From Photobacterium atrarenae (GTDB lineage Bacteria; Pseudomonadota; Gammaproteobacteria; Enterobacterales; Vibrionaceae), in the NCBI RefSeq assembly GCF_024380015.1, contig NZ_CP101509.1, forward strand, positions 558,001 to 622,000: a stretch of 64,000 nt of DNA, given 5' to 3'. The notes beneath the pieces are model-generated. The model saw only the letters and a program-made list of their open reading frames with translations. It was not told where the DNA came from and did not search any database. The first letter of the stretch is position 1; each line of letters opens with the position of its first letter. Positions 1-8,253 of this stretch are shown piece by piece. The position numbers were made by a program, and so were the translations under genes.

Positions 1-13
1 CCGCGGACAGCAG

Positions 14-1261
14 TTAAAGTGCCGACTTCACTGCCCGGGCCAAACGCCGCGCTGCCTTGGCCGGATCCGGGTCTTTGGCATTGAAGAAGTCGCTCACGAC
101 ATCAAAAATCGCTCCCTGAACATAGCTGGTCAGTGCCATCCCCTGCGAAACACTCGGCACCAGGGCATGGTTTGCAGAGGCAAGATTAAAGGCCGCTCGC
201 GAGTCCTGCGCACACTGATCAAACGAACTCATATCCAGATCGTTGCGCACCGGCATTGAACCTTTATTCAGGTTGAACTGAGTCTGAAAGCGTTTATCCA
301 GAATCGTGTGGGCCAACGCTTGCTGGGCCTGGCGGTTTTCCTCATTGCTGAGGCGGTAAAAGACAAAGCTGTCGATATTGTAAGTAAACTTGCCCTGGGT
401 TCCCGGCGCAGCGACACACAAGTAATCCCGACCGGGCACCTTGCCGGCGGCAGCAAATTCGCCTTTGGCCCAGTCGCCCATCAGTTGCATGGCGGCTTCA
501 CCTTCGATCACCATAGCTGTGGCATCAAACCAGCTTCTGCCCCGGTACTGCGGATCAATATAATCCCGCATCTTGCGAAAGTGAGTAAACACTTCAACCA
601 TTTTCGGGCTGGAAAGCGCTGCCATATCCAGCTCCACCAGCGCCTTGTGAAATCCGTCGGCTCCGAGCACCGCCAGAGCGACCACTTCAAACAAGGTGAT
701 ATCCTGCCACGGCTCCCCGCCGTGAGCCAACGGGATATAACCTGCCGCTTTGACCTGCTCAGCCACCTGGTAAAACTCATCTAAAGTGGTCGGCGCCGCA
801 GCATCGGCTTGCTTCAGTACTTCCGAATTTACCCATAGCCAGTTCACCCGGTGAATATTGACCGGCACCGCCACATAGTTGCCTTGGTACTTCATCAGAT
901 TGGCAACAATCTCCGGCAAAATGGTATCCCAATTGTTGGTTTTCGCCACCTCGTTCAGATCAGTCAGAAAGCCCAGCTTGGCCCACTCCTGGATCTCCAG
1001 TCCTTTGATCTGGGCCGCCGTTGGCGGGTTCCCGGAGACCACCCGGGTTTTCAGCACCGTCATCGCACTGTCCCCGCCACCACCGGCCACAGCGAAGTTT
1101 TTCCAGTGATTTCCCTGTGCTTCAACCATGCTTTTCAGCACCGAGACGGACTTGGCTTCTCCACCTGAGGTCCACCAGTGCAACACTTCCACTTCACCGG
1201 CTTGCGAGGCAGCCGCGCAAAGCCACAACCCGAGCGCGGGGACTATCTGTTTCAATTTCAT
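14..1261 (-). CDS. ABC transporter periplasmic sugar-binding protein (GtsA-like)
   Basis: A 415-aa extracellular solute-binding protein of family 1, expected to capture a sugar in the periplasm and deliver it to an ABC permease. The N-terminus is a Sec signal peptide with probable cleavage after SQA (about residue 21); the mature protein opens with the EVEVLHWWTSGGEAKS stretch typical of glucose/mannose-binding GtsA-type proteins. A GGGAG SD precedes the ATG. It is the last of three same-strand genes after a response regulator and a sensor kinase, the order seen in Pseudomonas gltR-gtrS-gtsA, so permease and ATPase genes would be expected just beyond the left edge. Glucose or mannose as substrate is inferred from this resemblance; another hexose is possible. 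Confidence 0.85.
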   Translation of the reverse strand: MKLKQIVPALGLWLCAAASQAGEVEVLHWWTSGGEAKSVSVLKSMVEAQGNHWKNFAVAGGGGDSAMTVLKTRVVSGNPPTAAQIKGLEIQEWAKLGFLTDLNEVAKTNNWDTILPEIVANLMKYQGNYVAVPVNIHRVNWLWVNSEVLKQADAAAPTTLDEFYQVAEQVKAAGYIPLAHGGEPWQDITLFEVVALAVLGADGFHKALVELDMAALSSPKMVEVFTHFRKMRDYIDPQYRGRSWFDATAMVIEGEAAMQLMGDWAKGEFAAAGKVPGRDYLCVAAPGTQGKFTYNIDSFVFYRLSNEENRQAQQALAHTILDKRFQTQFNLNKGSMPVRNDLDMSSFDQCAQDSRAAFNLASANHALVPSVSQGMALTSYVQGAIFDVVSDFFNAKDPDPAKAARRLARAVKSAL

Positions 1262-1288
1262 CGGCTCTCCCGTGCGTTCTGATGTGTC

Positions 1289-2731
1289 TTACTCGTCCAG
1301 CAGACGCGGAATATAGACTTTCACTTCCAGTCCGCCCGCTTCTGCGTTGTGAATCGTGAGATCCCCGCCATGGGCATGAATAATATTACGCGCGATCCCC
1401 ATCCCGAGGCCGTGCCCTTCAGCATCTTTGGCGAGGCGAAAATAGGGTTCAAACACCGCTTCGAGTTTCTCTGCCGGGATCCCCGGGCCCTGGTCTTTGA
1501 TGATCAGTGCCAAGCCATCCGGGTGATCGGAGACAATCACCGTCACTTCACGGCCATATTTCACCCCGTTATCGATCAGGTTACTGAGGCAACGTTTCAG
1601 CGCCAACGGCTTGCCTTTCATCGGCGCAATCTGGACGTCCGGCAGGTGAACCTTCACCGTCGGACTGTTGTGGCGCTCGGCAATACTGCGCAGCAGCTCC
1701 GAGAGATCCACCTGAGTCAGATTCTCGTGCAGATCGGTATCTTTCACCGTCTGCAGTGCCCCTTTCACCATCATCTCCAGCTCATCGAGATCACGGTTAA
1801 ATTTGTCAATCTTATCTTCGTCATCAATCAGCTCCGCCCGCAACCTTAACCGGGTGATCGGCGTTTTCAGATCGTGGGAGATAGCTGAAAACAGGTGCTC
1901 CCGATCATCAAGGTAGCGCCGCAAGCGGCGCTGCATCCGGTTAAACGCCCGGGTGGCGGTCACCAGTTCACTGGCGCCCTCTTCCGCCAACGGCGGCTGA
2001 TAAATATCCAGGCTCAGGGCATTGGCGGCATTGGCCAGACGCTTGAGCGGCTTGGTCTGACGCCGGATCATAAAGAAGGTAAAAGCCAGCAGTAGCGCGG
2101 TGGTAAAGAGCAGAAACAGGATTTGCTGCCCGGTGATGATTTCATCTTCCAGGGTGACGTACGGCGCCGGCAATAGTGCAGCGATATAAAGCCACTCGTT
2201 TTCAGCCAGCTCCAGCTGGACCACCAGGATCGGGGGATTAAACGGCTCCAGGCTCAAAGTATAATGCGCCCAGGAGCGGGGGAGATCGCTGAGCAGAATC
2301 CCGTTCTTCAGCACTTGCAACGTTTCCGGACGGGAAAACTCCACCCGGATCACATCCAGCCGGGGCAGCTTTTCATGCAACACATCCTGAAATACCCGCA
2401 CCGCGGTGTTTTTCATTTGCGAGTCGGGGATGGGGTCGATCCGGATCTCTTCTTCATTGAAAGATACGAAAAACCGGGTTCCGCCCATATTGCGCAGCTG
2501 ATCAAGCACGATATGGCGGTATTCCAGCGGCAGTGACTGGAAGAAGGTCACGGTTGAGGCGAACATATTGGCCATGCTGGCAGAGGCAGACTCCAGCCCT
2601 TCCAGATCCCGCTGCTTGGTTTGGCCATACCAGATCAGGGTAGCAATCAGCTGAGCCAAAAACACCGCCAGCAAGGTGAACCACAAGGTACGCGCCAGCA
2701 AAGACTTCGGCCACCATTTTTTCCAATTCAT
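1289..2731 (-). CDS. Sensor histidine kinase, EnvZ/GtrS type
   Basis: A 480-aa inner-membrane kinase. TM1 is near residues 12-32, a periplasmic sensor domain follows to about 185, TM2 lies around 195-215, then HAMP, a HisKA domain with phospho-acceptor H286 (SAISHDLKTP) and an HATPase domain with N-box NLIDNGVKYG and G-box DQGPGIPAEK. It starts 44 bp after the response regulator and ends 27 bp before the sugar-binding protein, so all three are probably co-transcribed. By analogy with GtrS it would sense a sugar or sugar acid in the periplasm; the ligand cannot be read from sequence. Confidence 0.88.
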   Translation of the reverse strand: MNWKKWWPKSLLARTLWFTLLAVFLAQLIATLIWYGQTKQRDLEGLESASASMANMFASTVTFFQSLPLEYRHIVLDQLRNMGGTRFFVSFNEEEIRIDPIPDSQMKNTAVRVFQDVLHEKLPRLDVIRVEFSRPETLQVLKNGILLSDLPRSWAHYTLSLEPFNPPILVVQLELAENEWLYIAALLPAPYVTLEDEIITGQQILFLLFTTALLLAFTFFMIRRQTKPLKRLANAANALSLDIYQPPLAEEGASELVTATRAFNRMQRRLRRYLDDREHLFSAISHDLKTPITRLRLRAELIDDEDKIDKFNRDLDELEMMVKGALQTVKDTDLHENLTQVDLSELLRSIAERHNSPTVKVHLPDVQIAPMKGKPLALKRCLSNLIDNGVKYGREVTVIVSDHPDGLALIIKDQGPGIPAEKLEAVFEPYFRLAKDAEGHGLGMGIARNIIHAHGGDLTIHNAEAGGLEVKVYIPRLLDE

Positions 2732-2775
2732 CAGATTGCGCCTCTAACTGCACCGGTATTGCGGGGATGAGCGGA

Positions 2776-3504
2776 TTATTCTTCGTACGTCACTTCGGCG
2801 TTAAATGCGTAGCCGTTGCCGCGGATAGTTTTGATCAGCCGCTGCTGAGTGCCTTTATCGCCCAGACGCTGGCGCAACCGACTCAGCTGCACATCGATCC
2901 CGCGCTCAGCAGGATGAGCTTCCCGTCCGCGGGTCGCATAAGAGATAGTGTCCCGATCCAACACTTCGTTGGGCCGGGTGAGAAACAGCATCAGCAGGGC
3001 GAAGTCGCTCCCCGACAGTTCATACTCTTTGCCTTTCTCCAAATCGAACAAACGATGGGATGCGGTTTCCAGCCGCCAGTTGGCAAACCGGATCGCTTTA
3101 GGTGCCGCAGACGGCGCTTGCTGGGCTTCGGTCGGTTTTACCCGCCGCAGCAGGGCCTTGATCCGCGCCATCAGCTGACGTGGGCTGAAGGGTTTGGCAA
3201 TATAATCATCAGCGCCAATTTCCAGACCAATGATCTGATCCATTTCATCCGAGACAGCCGTCAACATAATAATCGGTACATCCGAGGTTTTTCGAATATG
3301 CTGGCATAAGGTAAAGCCGTCATCCCCCGGCATCATGACATCCAGCAGGATCAGATCGGGATATCCCAAAGCCAGGCGGCGCTTCATCTCTTCACCTTCA
3401 GCCGCCGTTATGACGGTAAATCCCGCTTTGGTCAGATATTCATCCAACAGTTCACGGATTTCCTGATCGTCATCAACAACAAGAACCTTCTTGCTTGCAC
3501 TCAT
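2776..3504 (-). CDS. OmpR-family response regulator
   Basis: A 242-aa two-domain regulator: a receiver domain (VVDDDQE acidic pocket, phospho-acceptor D55 in LILLDVMMPG, K in IAKPF) and a C-terminal winged helix (SRLRQRLGDKG and GNGYAFNAEV). An upstream in-frame ATG at 3519 exists, but the SD AAGGAA overlaps it and is correctly spaced for the ATG at 3504, which also gives the usual MxxxKKVLVVDDD start. It probably autoregulates and controls the downstream kinase and sugar transporter, as GltR does. Confidence 0.88.
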   Translation of the reverse strand: MSASKKVLVVDDDQEIRELLDEYLTKAGFTVITAAEGEEMKRRLALGYPDLILLDVMMPGDDGFTLCQHIRKTSDVPIIMLTAVSDEMDQIIGLEIGADDYIAKPFSPRQLMARIKALLRRVKPTEAQQAPSAAPKAIRFANWRLETASHRLFDLEKGKEYELSGSDFALLMLFLTRPNEVLDRDTISYATRGREAHPAERGIDVQLSRLRQRLGDKGTQQRLIKTIRGNGYAFNAEVTYEE

Positions 3505-3816
3505 GTTACTTTCCTTCATGCCCGATACATGTCACCTGCCGCCGCATATTGCTCACAAGCGTCACGGGTCTCTCTTCTACGCGCAGTTTCAGCTCTAACT
3601 TGAGTCTGATAGTTGAGCCCCAACACAGGAGCCACCTTTTCTTTAAGATACCAGAGCAGACCCTAAAAGGCGTCTATTATACCTCAGAATCATTCACTTG
3701 GCGGTAAAGATTGATAATCTGGTCAATTTCGGTGCAGTTGACTGTGCGACCCTGTTCGACAGATACAAAAAAGCTGCCAAGTCGAAACGTGGCAGCTTTT
3801 GAATCAGGTCGGATGG
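3505..3816. other. Intergenic region with regulator promoter and a terminator
   Basis: Roughly 310 bp between the response regulator and the DUF3283 gene. It must carry the promoter of the leftward two-component/sugar-binding operon. The only clear element is the intrinsic terminator at its right end (3767-3800). A 70-codon rightward frame here has no SD or recognisable protein character. Confidence 0.5.
3767..3800 (-). terminator. Intrinsic terminator of the DUF3283 gene
   Basis: An AAAAGCTGCCA / TGGCAGCTTTT inverted repeat with a 10-nt loop. Read leftward it ends in a run of six T, 17 bp past the stop codon of the gene at 3817. Confidence 0.8.
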
Positions 3817-4023
3817 CTAAGCCACGCCCATCTGGGTTTTATACTTGGTCACCGCGCGCTCAAAAAAGTCCCGGTCATCGTCATCGGCGATGTTGTTGCT
3901 CTGCTCAACAAACACATCCGGGCCTCTTTTGGCATTCTTCACTTGCCAGACGGCATAAGCTGCCTGCTTATCCAGCTCAATCCGATTTTTCTCAACCTGA
4001 GATAACAACGTTAAGTTATGCAT
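3817..4023 (-). CDS. DUF3283 family small protein
   Basis: A 68-aa cytoplasmic protein starting MHNLTLLSQVEKNRIELDKQ and containing AAYAVWQVKNAK, which matches my memory of the Vibrionaceae family DUF3283. Function is unknown. The longer frame from 4053 adds ten residues without family support, so the ATG at 4023 was chosen although its SD is weak. It has its own downstream terminator and looks monocistronic. Confidence 0.6.
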   Translation of the reverse strand: MHNLTLLSQVEKNRIELDKQAAYAVWQVKNAKRGPDVFVEQSNNIADDDDRDFFERAVTKYKTQMGVA

Positions 4024-4146
4024 AAACCAAAGCCAGCTCAAAAAACACGGCAAGGATACTAGCTGATTTCACAACGCAGACCAAGGGCGGTCGATACCTG
4101 CCACCTAGGGGCAGGCATTACATCGCGTGACATTCACCGTTTGCGG

Positions 4147-4662
4147 TTACAGACCGATCCCGACCCCAAACAGAATCGCGTTGTTCTCCACATCGCCCAT
4201 ATCGCGGTATTCGTAGCCCAGGGTGAGATCAATCAGCGGCAGCAAGGTGAACATAAAACCGACCCCACCGGTAAACCCCCAGCCATCATCGTTGCCTTTC
4301 ATGCCGTCACGTTCGATATCGACATCGTAGTAGTTCGCACCGGCCTTGGCATACAAGCTGCCGATCAGCAAAGGAATATCGCCCCGGAAGGTGACCGGAA
4401 TCGCGGTGTAGTCAATGTCATTATCGGAAGCTGACAGATCAGTCTCCACTTCGCCGCTCCCCTGCACCACGCCGGCATTGACACTGAAAAAGTCATTGAG
4501 CTGGTAGCTGGCATTAACACCGTACTCGTAGCCATATTCGCTTTTATCGTCATACTCTAACTGTGCCGCGCCTGCTGTTGCGCCAACCGACAATCCAAAA
4601 ATATCTGCGCTTGCCGGAAGTGCCGTCAACGCCAGCGCCGCTGCTAGCAACTGTTTTTTCAT
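4147..4662 (-). CDS. Small outer-membrane beta-barrel protein
   Basis: A 171-aa exported protein: Sec signal peptide MKKQLLAAALALTALPASA, then alternating amphipathic strands with aromatic girdles, ending in an FGVGIGL strand. Size fits an 8-stranded barrel of the YfaZ/OmpW/OmpX kind; exact family not assigned. The SD AAGGGATG precedes the ATG. It is alone on its strand, with a long divergent intergenic region upstream. Confidence 0.65.
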   Translation of the reverse strand: MKKQLLAAALALTALPASADIFGLSVGATAGAAQLEYDDKSEYGYEYGVNASYQLNDFFSVNAGVVQGSGEVETDLSASDNDIDYTAIPVTFRGDIPLLIGSLYAKAGANYYDVDIERDGMKGNDDGWGFTGGVGFMFTLLPLIDLTLGYEYRDMGDVENNAILFGVGIGL

Positions 4663-5228
4663 TATTACATCCCTTTATAAAAACGCTTACTGTCGTGGTC
4701 TCTCTTATCTTTAGCCAAATTTTCCGTTAATACCAGCTTCATACTGCAATAACGTGTTGATGTTCTCCACAAAACTATAGATTCTCCCCCGGATAAAAAG
4801 GCGCGACCCGGCCGGAGAAATCACTTCCATGCTCACAGTAATCCATGAAATTGACAATCGGATTAAATGCAATCGATTACAACACGGTCACCAAAAACGC
4901 TCCCATCACAAATGCAACCCGATGCATCAACAACAGTTAAAAATGAACACAATTGTCTGATAAATATATAAAACATCAAATATTCACTTTTCACCGCGTA
5001 TTTTTCACCGCTCATAAAGCAAACGGTTTCCATCTCCTTTTCAACAGATTTGGTAATCAATGAGAGAAATTCAGAAAAACGGCTGATAAAATGTGATCGG
5101 GATCGCGAGACAACGCGGACATCTTTCATACACTGCTCCCATGACATGGCGATGACAAAAGGTGCCAATAAAGAGCCACCGCATCCGCCGGAGAGAATTC
5201 AAAAATGCAATTTTTAGAGGGTAAACAC
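4663..5228. promoter_or_regulatory. Long AT-rich regulatory region upstream of xapX-deoD
   Basis: A 566-bp gene-free stretch between the divergent outer-membrane gene and xapX. Besides the CRP-like site at 5089-5110 it holds AATGCAAC at 4911-4918 (reverse complement of the CytR half-site GTTGCATT) and AATGCAAT followed by ATTACAAC at 4866-4883. Nucleoside-catabolic genes in Vibrio and E. coli are controlled by CRP and CytR, so these motifs are plausible operators, but short motifs occur by chance and none is proven. No gene seen. Confidence 0.45.
5089..5110 (+). promoter_or_regulatory. Putative CRP-cAMP site
   Basis: AAATGTGATC matches the left half of the CRP consensus perfectly; the right half GATCGCGAGA keeps GATC and the C. 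It lies about 120 bp upstream of xapX. Consistent with catabolite control of nucleoside use. Confidence 0.45.
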
Positions 5229-5399
5229 ATGAACGAAATTCTGCTTGCCACTTTTGCAGGCTTAATCGTTGGCCTGTTCTTTTCAGCTGTAAAACTACCA
5301 TTGCCTGCGCCACCAGTGTTGCCGGGCATTATGGGTATCGTCGGTGTTTACCTGGGTGGTATTGCTTACCAGTCCATTGCAGAACGCTTTTTCTCTTAA
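5229..5399 (+). CDS. xapX: XapX domain small membrane protein
   Basis: A 56-aa, two-helix inner-membrane protein (MNEILLATFAGLIVGLFFSA and LPLPAPPVLPGIMGIVGVYL) matching the XapX domain, often found beside nucleoside phosphorylase genes. The preceding frame can be extended to 5205, but the GAGGGT SD points to the ATG at 5229. It lies 41 bp upstream of deoD, probably in one operon. Its biochemical role is unknown; a part in nucleoside transport is suggested only by context. Confidence 0.75.
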   Translation: MNEILLATFAGLIVGLFFSAVKLPLPAPPVLPGIMGIVGVYLGGIAYQSIAERFFS

Positions 5400-5440
5400 T
5401 CGCTTTCAATTTATTTTTCATACATTCCTAGGAGTAAGCT

Positions 5441-6151
5441 ATGGCTACCCCACACATTAATGCTGAACTTGGTGATTTTGCCGAAACGGTCCTGATGCCA
5501 GGCGATCCACTGCGCGCAAAATTCATCGCTGAAAACTTCCTGGAAGATATAAAGCTGGTTTGCGATGTTCGCAACATGTTTGGTTACACCGGCACGTATA
5601 AAGGCAAGCCAGTGTCCGTTATGGGCCACGGCATGGGTATTCCGTCGTGCTCTATCTATGTTCACGAGCTGATCAAAGATTTTGGCGTGAAGAATATCAT
5701 CCGTATCGGTAGCTGTGGCGCCGTTCATGATGATGTCAAACTGATGGATGTGATCATCGGTATGGGGGCTTCGACTGACTCCAAAGTCAACCGCATCCGC
5801 TTCAACGACCACGACTTCGCAGCGATTGCCGACTTCCACCTGCTGGAAACAGCAGTGAGCCAGGCGCGCCAGCAAGATGTACCGGTTCGTGTCGGTAACG
5901 TCTTCTCTGCTGACCTGTTCTACAGCCCGGAAGCCGATCTGTTCGACAAGATGGAAAAGCTGGGCATGCTGGGTGTGGATATGGAAGCTGCCGGTATCTA
6001 TGGCGTAGCGGCAGAGTTGGGCGCGAAAGCCCTCACCATCCTGACCGTATCTGACCACATTAAGCGTGGTGAGAAGCTGAGCTCGGAAGATCGTCAAAAA
6101 TCATTCGCTCAGATGATGAATGTGGCCCTGGAAACGGCCATTAACATCTAA
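5441..6151 (+). CDS. deoD: Purine nucleoside phosphorylase, DeoD type
   Basis: 236 aa, the usual length of the hexameric bacterial enzyme that phosphorolyses purine (deoxy)nucleosides to free base and (deoxy)ribose 1-phosphate. Family residues are present: H5, G21, R25, R44, R88 and S91 (RIGSCG) for phosphate and ribose binding, E182 in the VDMEAAG motif, and D205 in TVSDHI, the general acid. The SD is AGGAGT. It is followed by a strong terminator. Vibrionaceae often carry several DeoD paralogues, so this may be the second-chromosome copy. Confidence 0.95.
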   Translation: MATPHINAELGDFAETVLMPGDPLRAKFIAENFLEDIKLVCDVRNMFGYTGTYKGKPVSVMGHGMGIPSCSIYVHELIKDFGVKNIIRIGSCGAVHDDVKLMDVIIGMGASTDSKVNRIRFNDHDFAAIADFHLLETAVSQARQQDVPVRVGNVFSADLFYSPEADLFDKMEKLGMLGVDMEAAGIYGVAAELGAKALTILTVSDHIKRGEKLSSEDRQKSFAQMMNVALETAINI

Positions 6152-6158
6152 TACCCCG

Positions 6159-6196
6159 AAGCGGTTGGCGCGCCCCGATGCGTCGGCCGCTTTTTT
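6159..6196 (+). terminator. Intrinsic terminator of xapX-deoD
   Basis: An AAGCGG / CCGCTT outer stem with an inner GC-rich stem, followed by TTTTTT, eight bases after the deoD stop. Confidence 0.85.
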
Positions 6197-6498
6197 CCTC
6201 ATCCCTATGCGTTTCCAGGCCGGAACGTATAGCGATGAGAAAAAGGGACAATTAGCGTCGGCGAGGATGCAGTCACTCCACGGATCGCGGCTCAATATTT
6301 TGTAAAATGTGGCGTCTTACACAATTTGAATGGCGGTGGTTAGCCCCATCGCCGGTGAACCGACGGACTGAAGGCTGAGTTGTCACGCTAATTACGGACT
6401 GAATAAAAGGGCCGCCTTTTATTCAGTGCCCTCCCTTCCCTTTCAATGTGGCTGCCGGATATCCAGGCTGCCAGGCACAAGGATAAGGTTAAGTTGGT
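6197..6498 (+). promoter_or_regulatory. Structured leader region before the transposase-like gene
   Basis: Three hundred bases without a gene. They contain the hairpin GGCGGTGG/CCATCGCC (about 6331-6352), a repeated ACGGACTGAA (6363-6372 and 6394-6403), and a perfect 13-bp inverted repeat with a GCCG loop at 6398-6427. The arrangement suggests a structured 5' leader or a small RNA ending in a hairpin; it matches no riboswitch class I know. Confidence 0.4.
6398..6427. repeat. Perfect 13-bp inverted repeat (hairpin)
   Basis: ACTGAATAAAAGG, loop GCCG, then the exact reverse complement. The AAAAGG/CCTTTT core could act as a terminator or attenuator in either direction, about 70 bp before the downstream CDS. 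Confidence 0.7.
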
Positions 6499-7989
6499 AT
6501 GATGACCCCCCTCCACACGGATAGTAATGACTCCTTATTGCCGCCCGCTTGCGGCCACCTCCAGCTTAACCATTGTAAAACAGTGGGTTGCCCGAATTTC
6601 GGCTCAGAAGATACCCGCCATTACGTCCTGCAGCGCAACAATCCAAACCGGCCAACCTTAGTTTGCCGCGAATGCGGTGCTTTCCCGCCGCTGATGAACA
6701 ACCATGATGTTGCTGCCGAAGTCTCACGCCTCAAGCTGATGCAAAGCTGCGGCCTGCCGGCATGCAGCAATCCGGATTGTGAGAGTCTCGGCCTGCCGGT
6801 GCTCACCCACCGTCACCTGTATCATGCCTTTGGTTACAGCGGCGATCGGCAACGTTATCGCTGCAAATGCTGCCAAAGCACCTTTGTCGATCGCTGGTCC
6901 GGGTTTAACGGTAAAAACCAGGTTCAGCAAAAGCTGCTGGCCCTGTTGTTTACCGGTTATTCCGTGCGGGATATCTGCCGTCGCCTCAGCATGAATCCAA
7001 AATCCTTTTACGATCAGCTCTCTCATATCGCCAGTCGCTGCCGTCGCCAGTTGTCGATGTTTGATGCCCGGTTGTTTAAGCATGCCCATCAGCTCTCACT
7101 GGCGTCCAACATGTTGCCGTTGCAACCGAAAAGCGATAACGGCGTCAGTTGGATTGCCAGTTGCGAAGCCAACTCCGGATATGTAGTCGGCCAGCATATC
7201 AACTACCAGCAAACAGATGTCGAATCGCCTTCGCAAACCCATAACCCTTACCAGAATGACACCCGGTTTATGGCTGCGCCGAGTGCCCGCCTGGTTGAAG
7301 TTTCACCGCCGCCCCCGCTGGGGATCCTGGCCCGGGTAGATACCAAGTACCGGGAGATCCTGTCACGCGCAAATATGGAAGATCCGCTCTCCAACATGCC
7401 ACGCATGAATTACCCGGCCAAGGGCTGTCTGATCCGCCCGCAATATACAGTGTATGCCCATTACCTGCACCTGGCGCAGATGCTGGAACACAATGAATCG
7501 CTGGCAATTTTTATGCCGCAGGAAACCTTGTTGCGCTCTGCCTGTATTTCGGTATTTATGGAGCGGATCAAAGCCAAAACCGTTCATCCGGTCTATGTCG
7601 AGGCCGACAGCAGCTGGGAACACGGCCGGAGCGCCGGACGCATTGACATCGTGCTGGTAGGCTGGTGGCGCGATCGCTGGGCGTTTACCCGCCACGAAGA
7701 GGTCAGCAAAGGTATTTGTCATCTGGGCGGAGAAAAAGGCAATGAGGCGAAATGGCTCGAACTGGCGAGCTGGGATGCCATTGGTGAATATCAGGACAGA
7801 TTCCACGAGCAGTTCGCTCAACTGGTGAATGAGCCGCGACGCAAGCTGCGTCCGGCAGGGCTGCTCCCACTGCTGGATATCTACCGTGCCTGGCATAACC
7901 TCTGCCATCAGGACCGAACCGGAATGACGCCCGCCCAGCGGGTCGGGCTCACAGCCGCGCCGCTCACCCTGGAGCAGCTGCTCAACTAA
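6499..7989 (+). CDS. Transposase-derived protein with two zinc ribbons and a DDE-like fold
   Basis: A 496-aa protein. The N-terminus carries two zinc-ribbon-like cysteine sets (C26-x4-C31 with C56-x2-C59; C89-x4-C94 with C122/C124/C125), then a helix-turn-helix near 145-175 (LLFTGYSVRDICRRLSMNPK). The rest resembles a DDE transposase: a beta-strand pair ISCEANSGYVVGQHI, a later VYVEADSSWEHG, and a C-terminal NLCHQDRTGMTPAQRVGL like the HSxLGxxTPAExxGL tail of many transposases. The first acidic position reads Glu rather than Asp. I see no flanking terminal inverted repeats or target duplication, so it looks like a resident, possibly domesticated gene rather than an active element. Function unknown. 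Confidence 0.6.
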   Translation: MMTPLHTDSNDSLLPPACGHLQLNHCKTVGCPNFGSEDTRHYVLQRNNPNRPTLVCRECGAFPPLMNNHDVAAEVSRLKLMQSCGLPACSNPDCESLGLPVLTHRHLYHAFGYSGDRQRYRCKCCQSTFVDRWSGFNGKNQVQQKLLALLFTGYSVRDICRRLSMNPKSFYDQLSHIASRCRRQLSMFDARLFKHAHQLSLASNMLPLQPKSDNGVSWIASCEANSGYVVGQHINYQQTDVESPSQTHNPYQNDTRFMAAPSARLVEVSPPPPLGILARVDTKYREILSRANMEDPLSNMPRMNYPAKGCLIRPQYTVYAHYLHLAQMLEHNESLAIFMPQETLLRSACISVFMERIKAKTVHPVYVEADSSWEHGRSAGRIDIVLVGWWRDRWAFTRHEEVSKGICHLGGEKGNEAKWLELASWDAIGEYQDRFHEQFAQLVNEPRRKLRPAGLLPLLDIYRAWHNLCHQDRTGMTPAQRVGLTAAPLTLEQLLN

Positions 7990-8253
7990 ACAGACTAACC
8001 TTACCCAAACCGCAGCCGGAACCACCCGGCTGCGTTGTCGAGCACACTCCTCTCTCATGCTTTCTCTCAACAAGTACCCGCCTGCCGGATCATTGACCCC
8101 GACTCTAATTCTGTAATTTGTCTTTTCATCCGTTGTTGAATATTTTCTTTGCAATTGAGATCAACTTTCTATCGTTAATCTGGATGAATCAGATTGATAA
8201 TCACCTAAGATTTACGGACAACACATAAAAGGAATTATTGAGGGGAATGGAGT

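Noticed and set aside
4863..5168. 101-codon leftward frame in the xapX upstream region
   Set aside because: A/T-rich random frame covering the CRP-like site; no SD and no family character.
5411..6097. 228-codon leftward frame
   Set aside because: Antisense to deoD, whose conserved catalytic residues make it the real gene; no protein family character.
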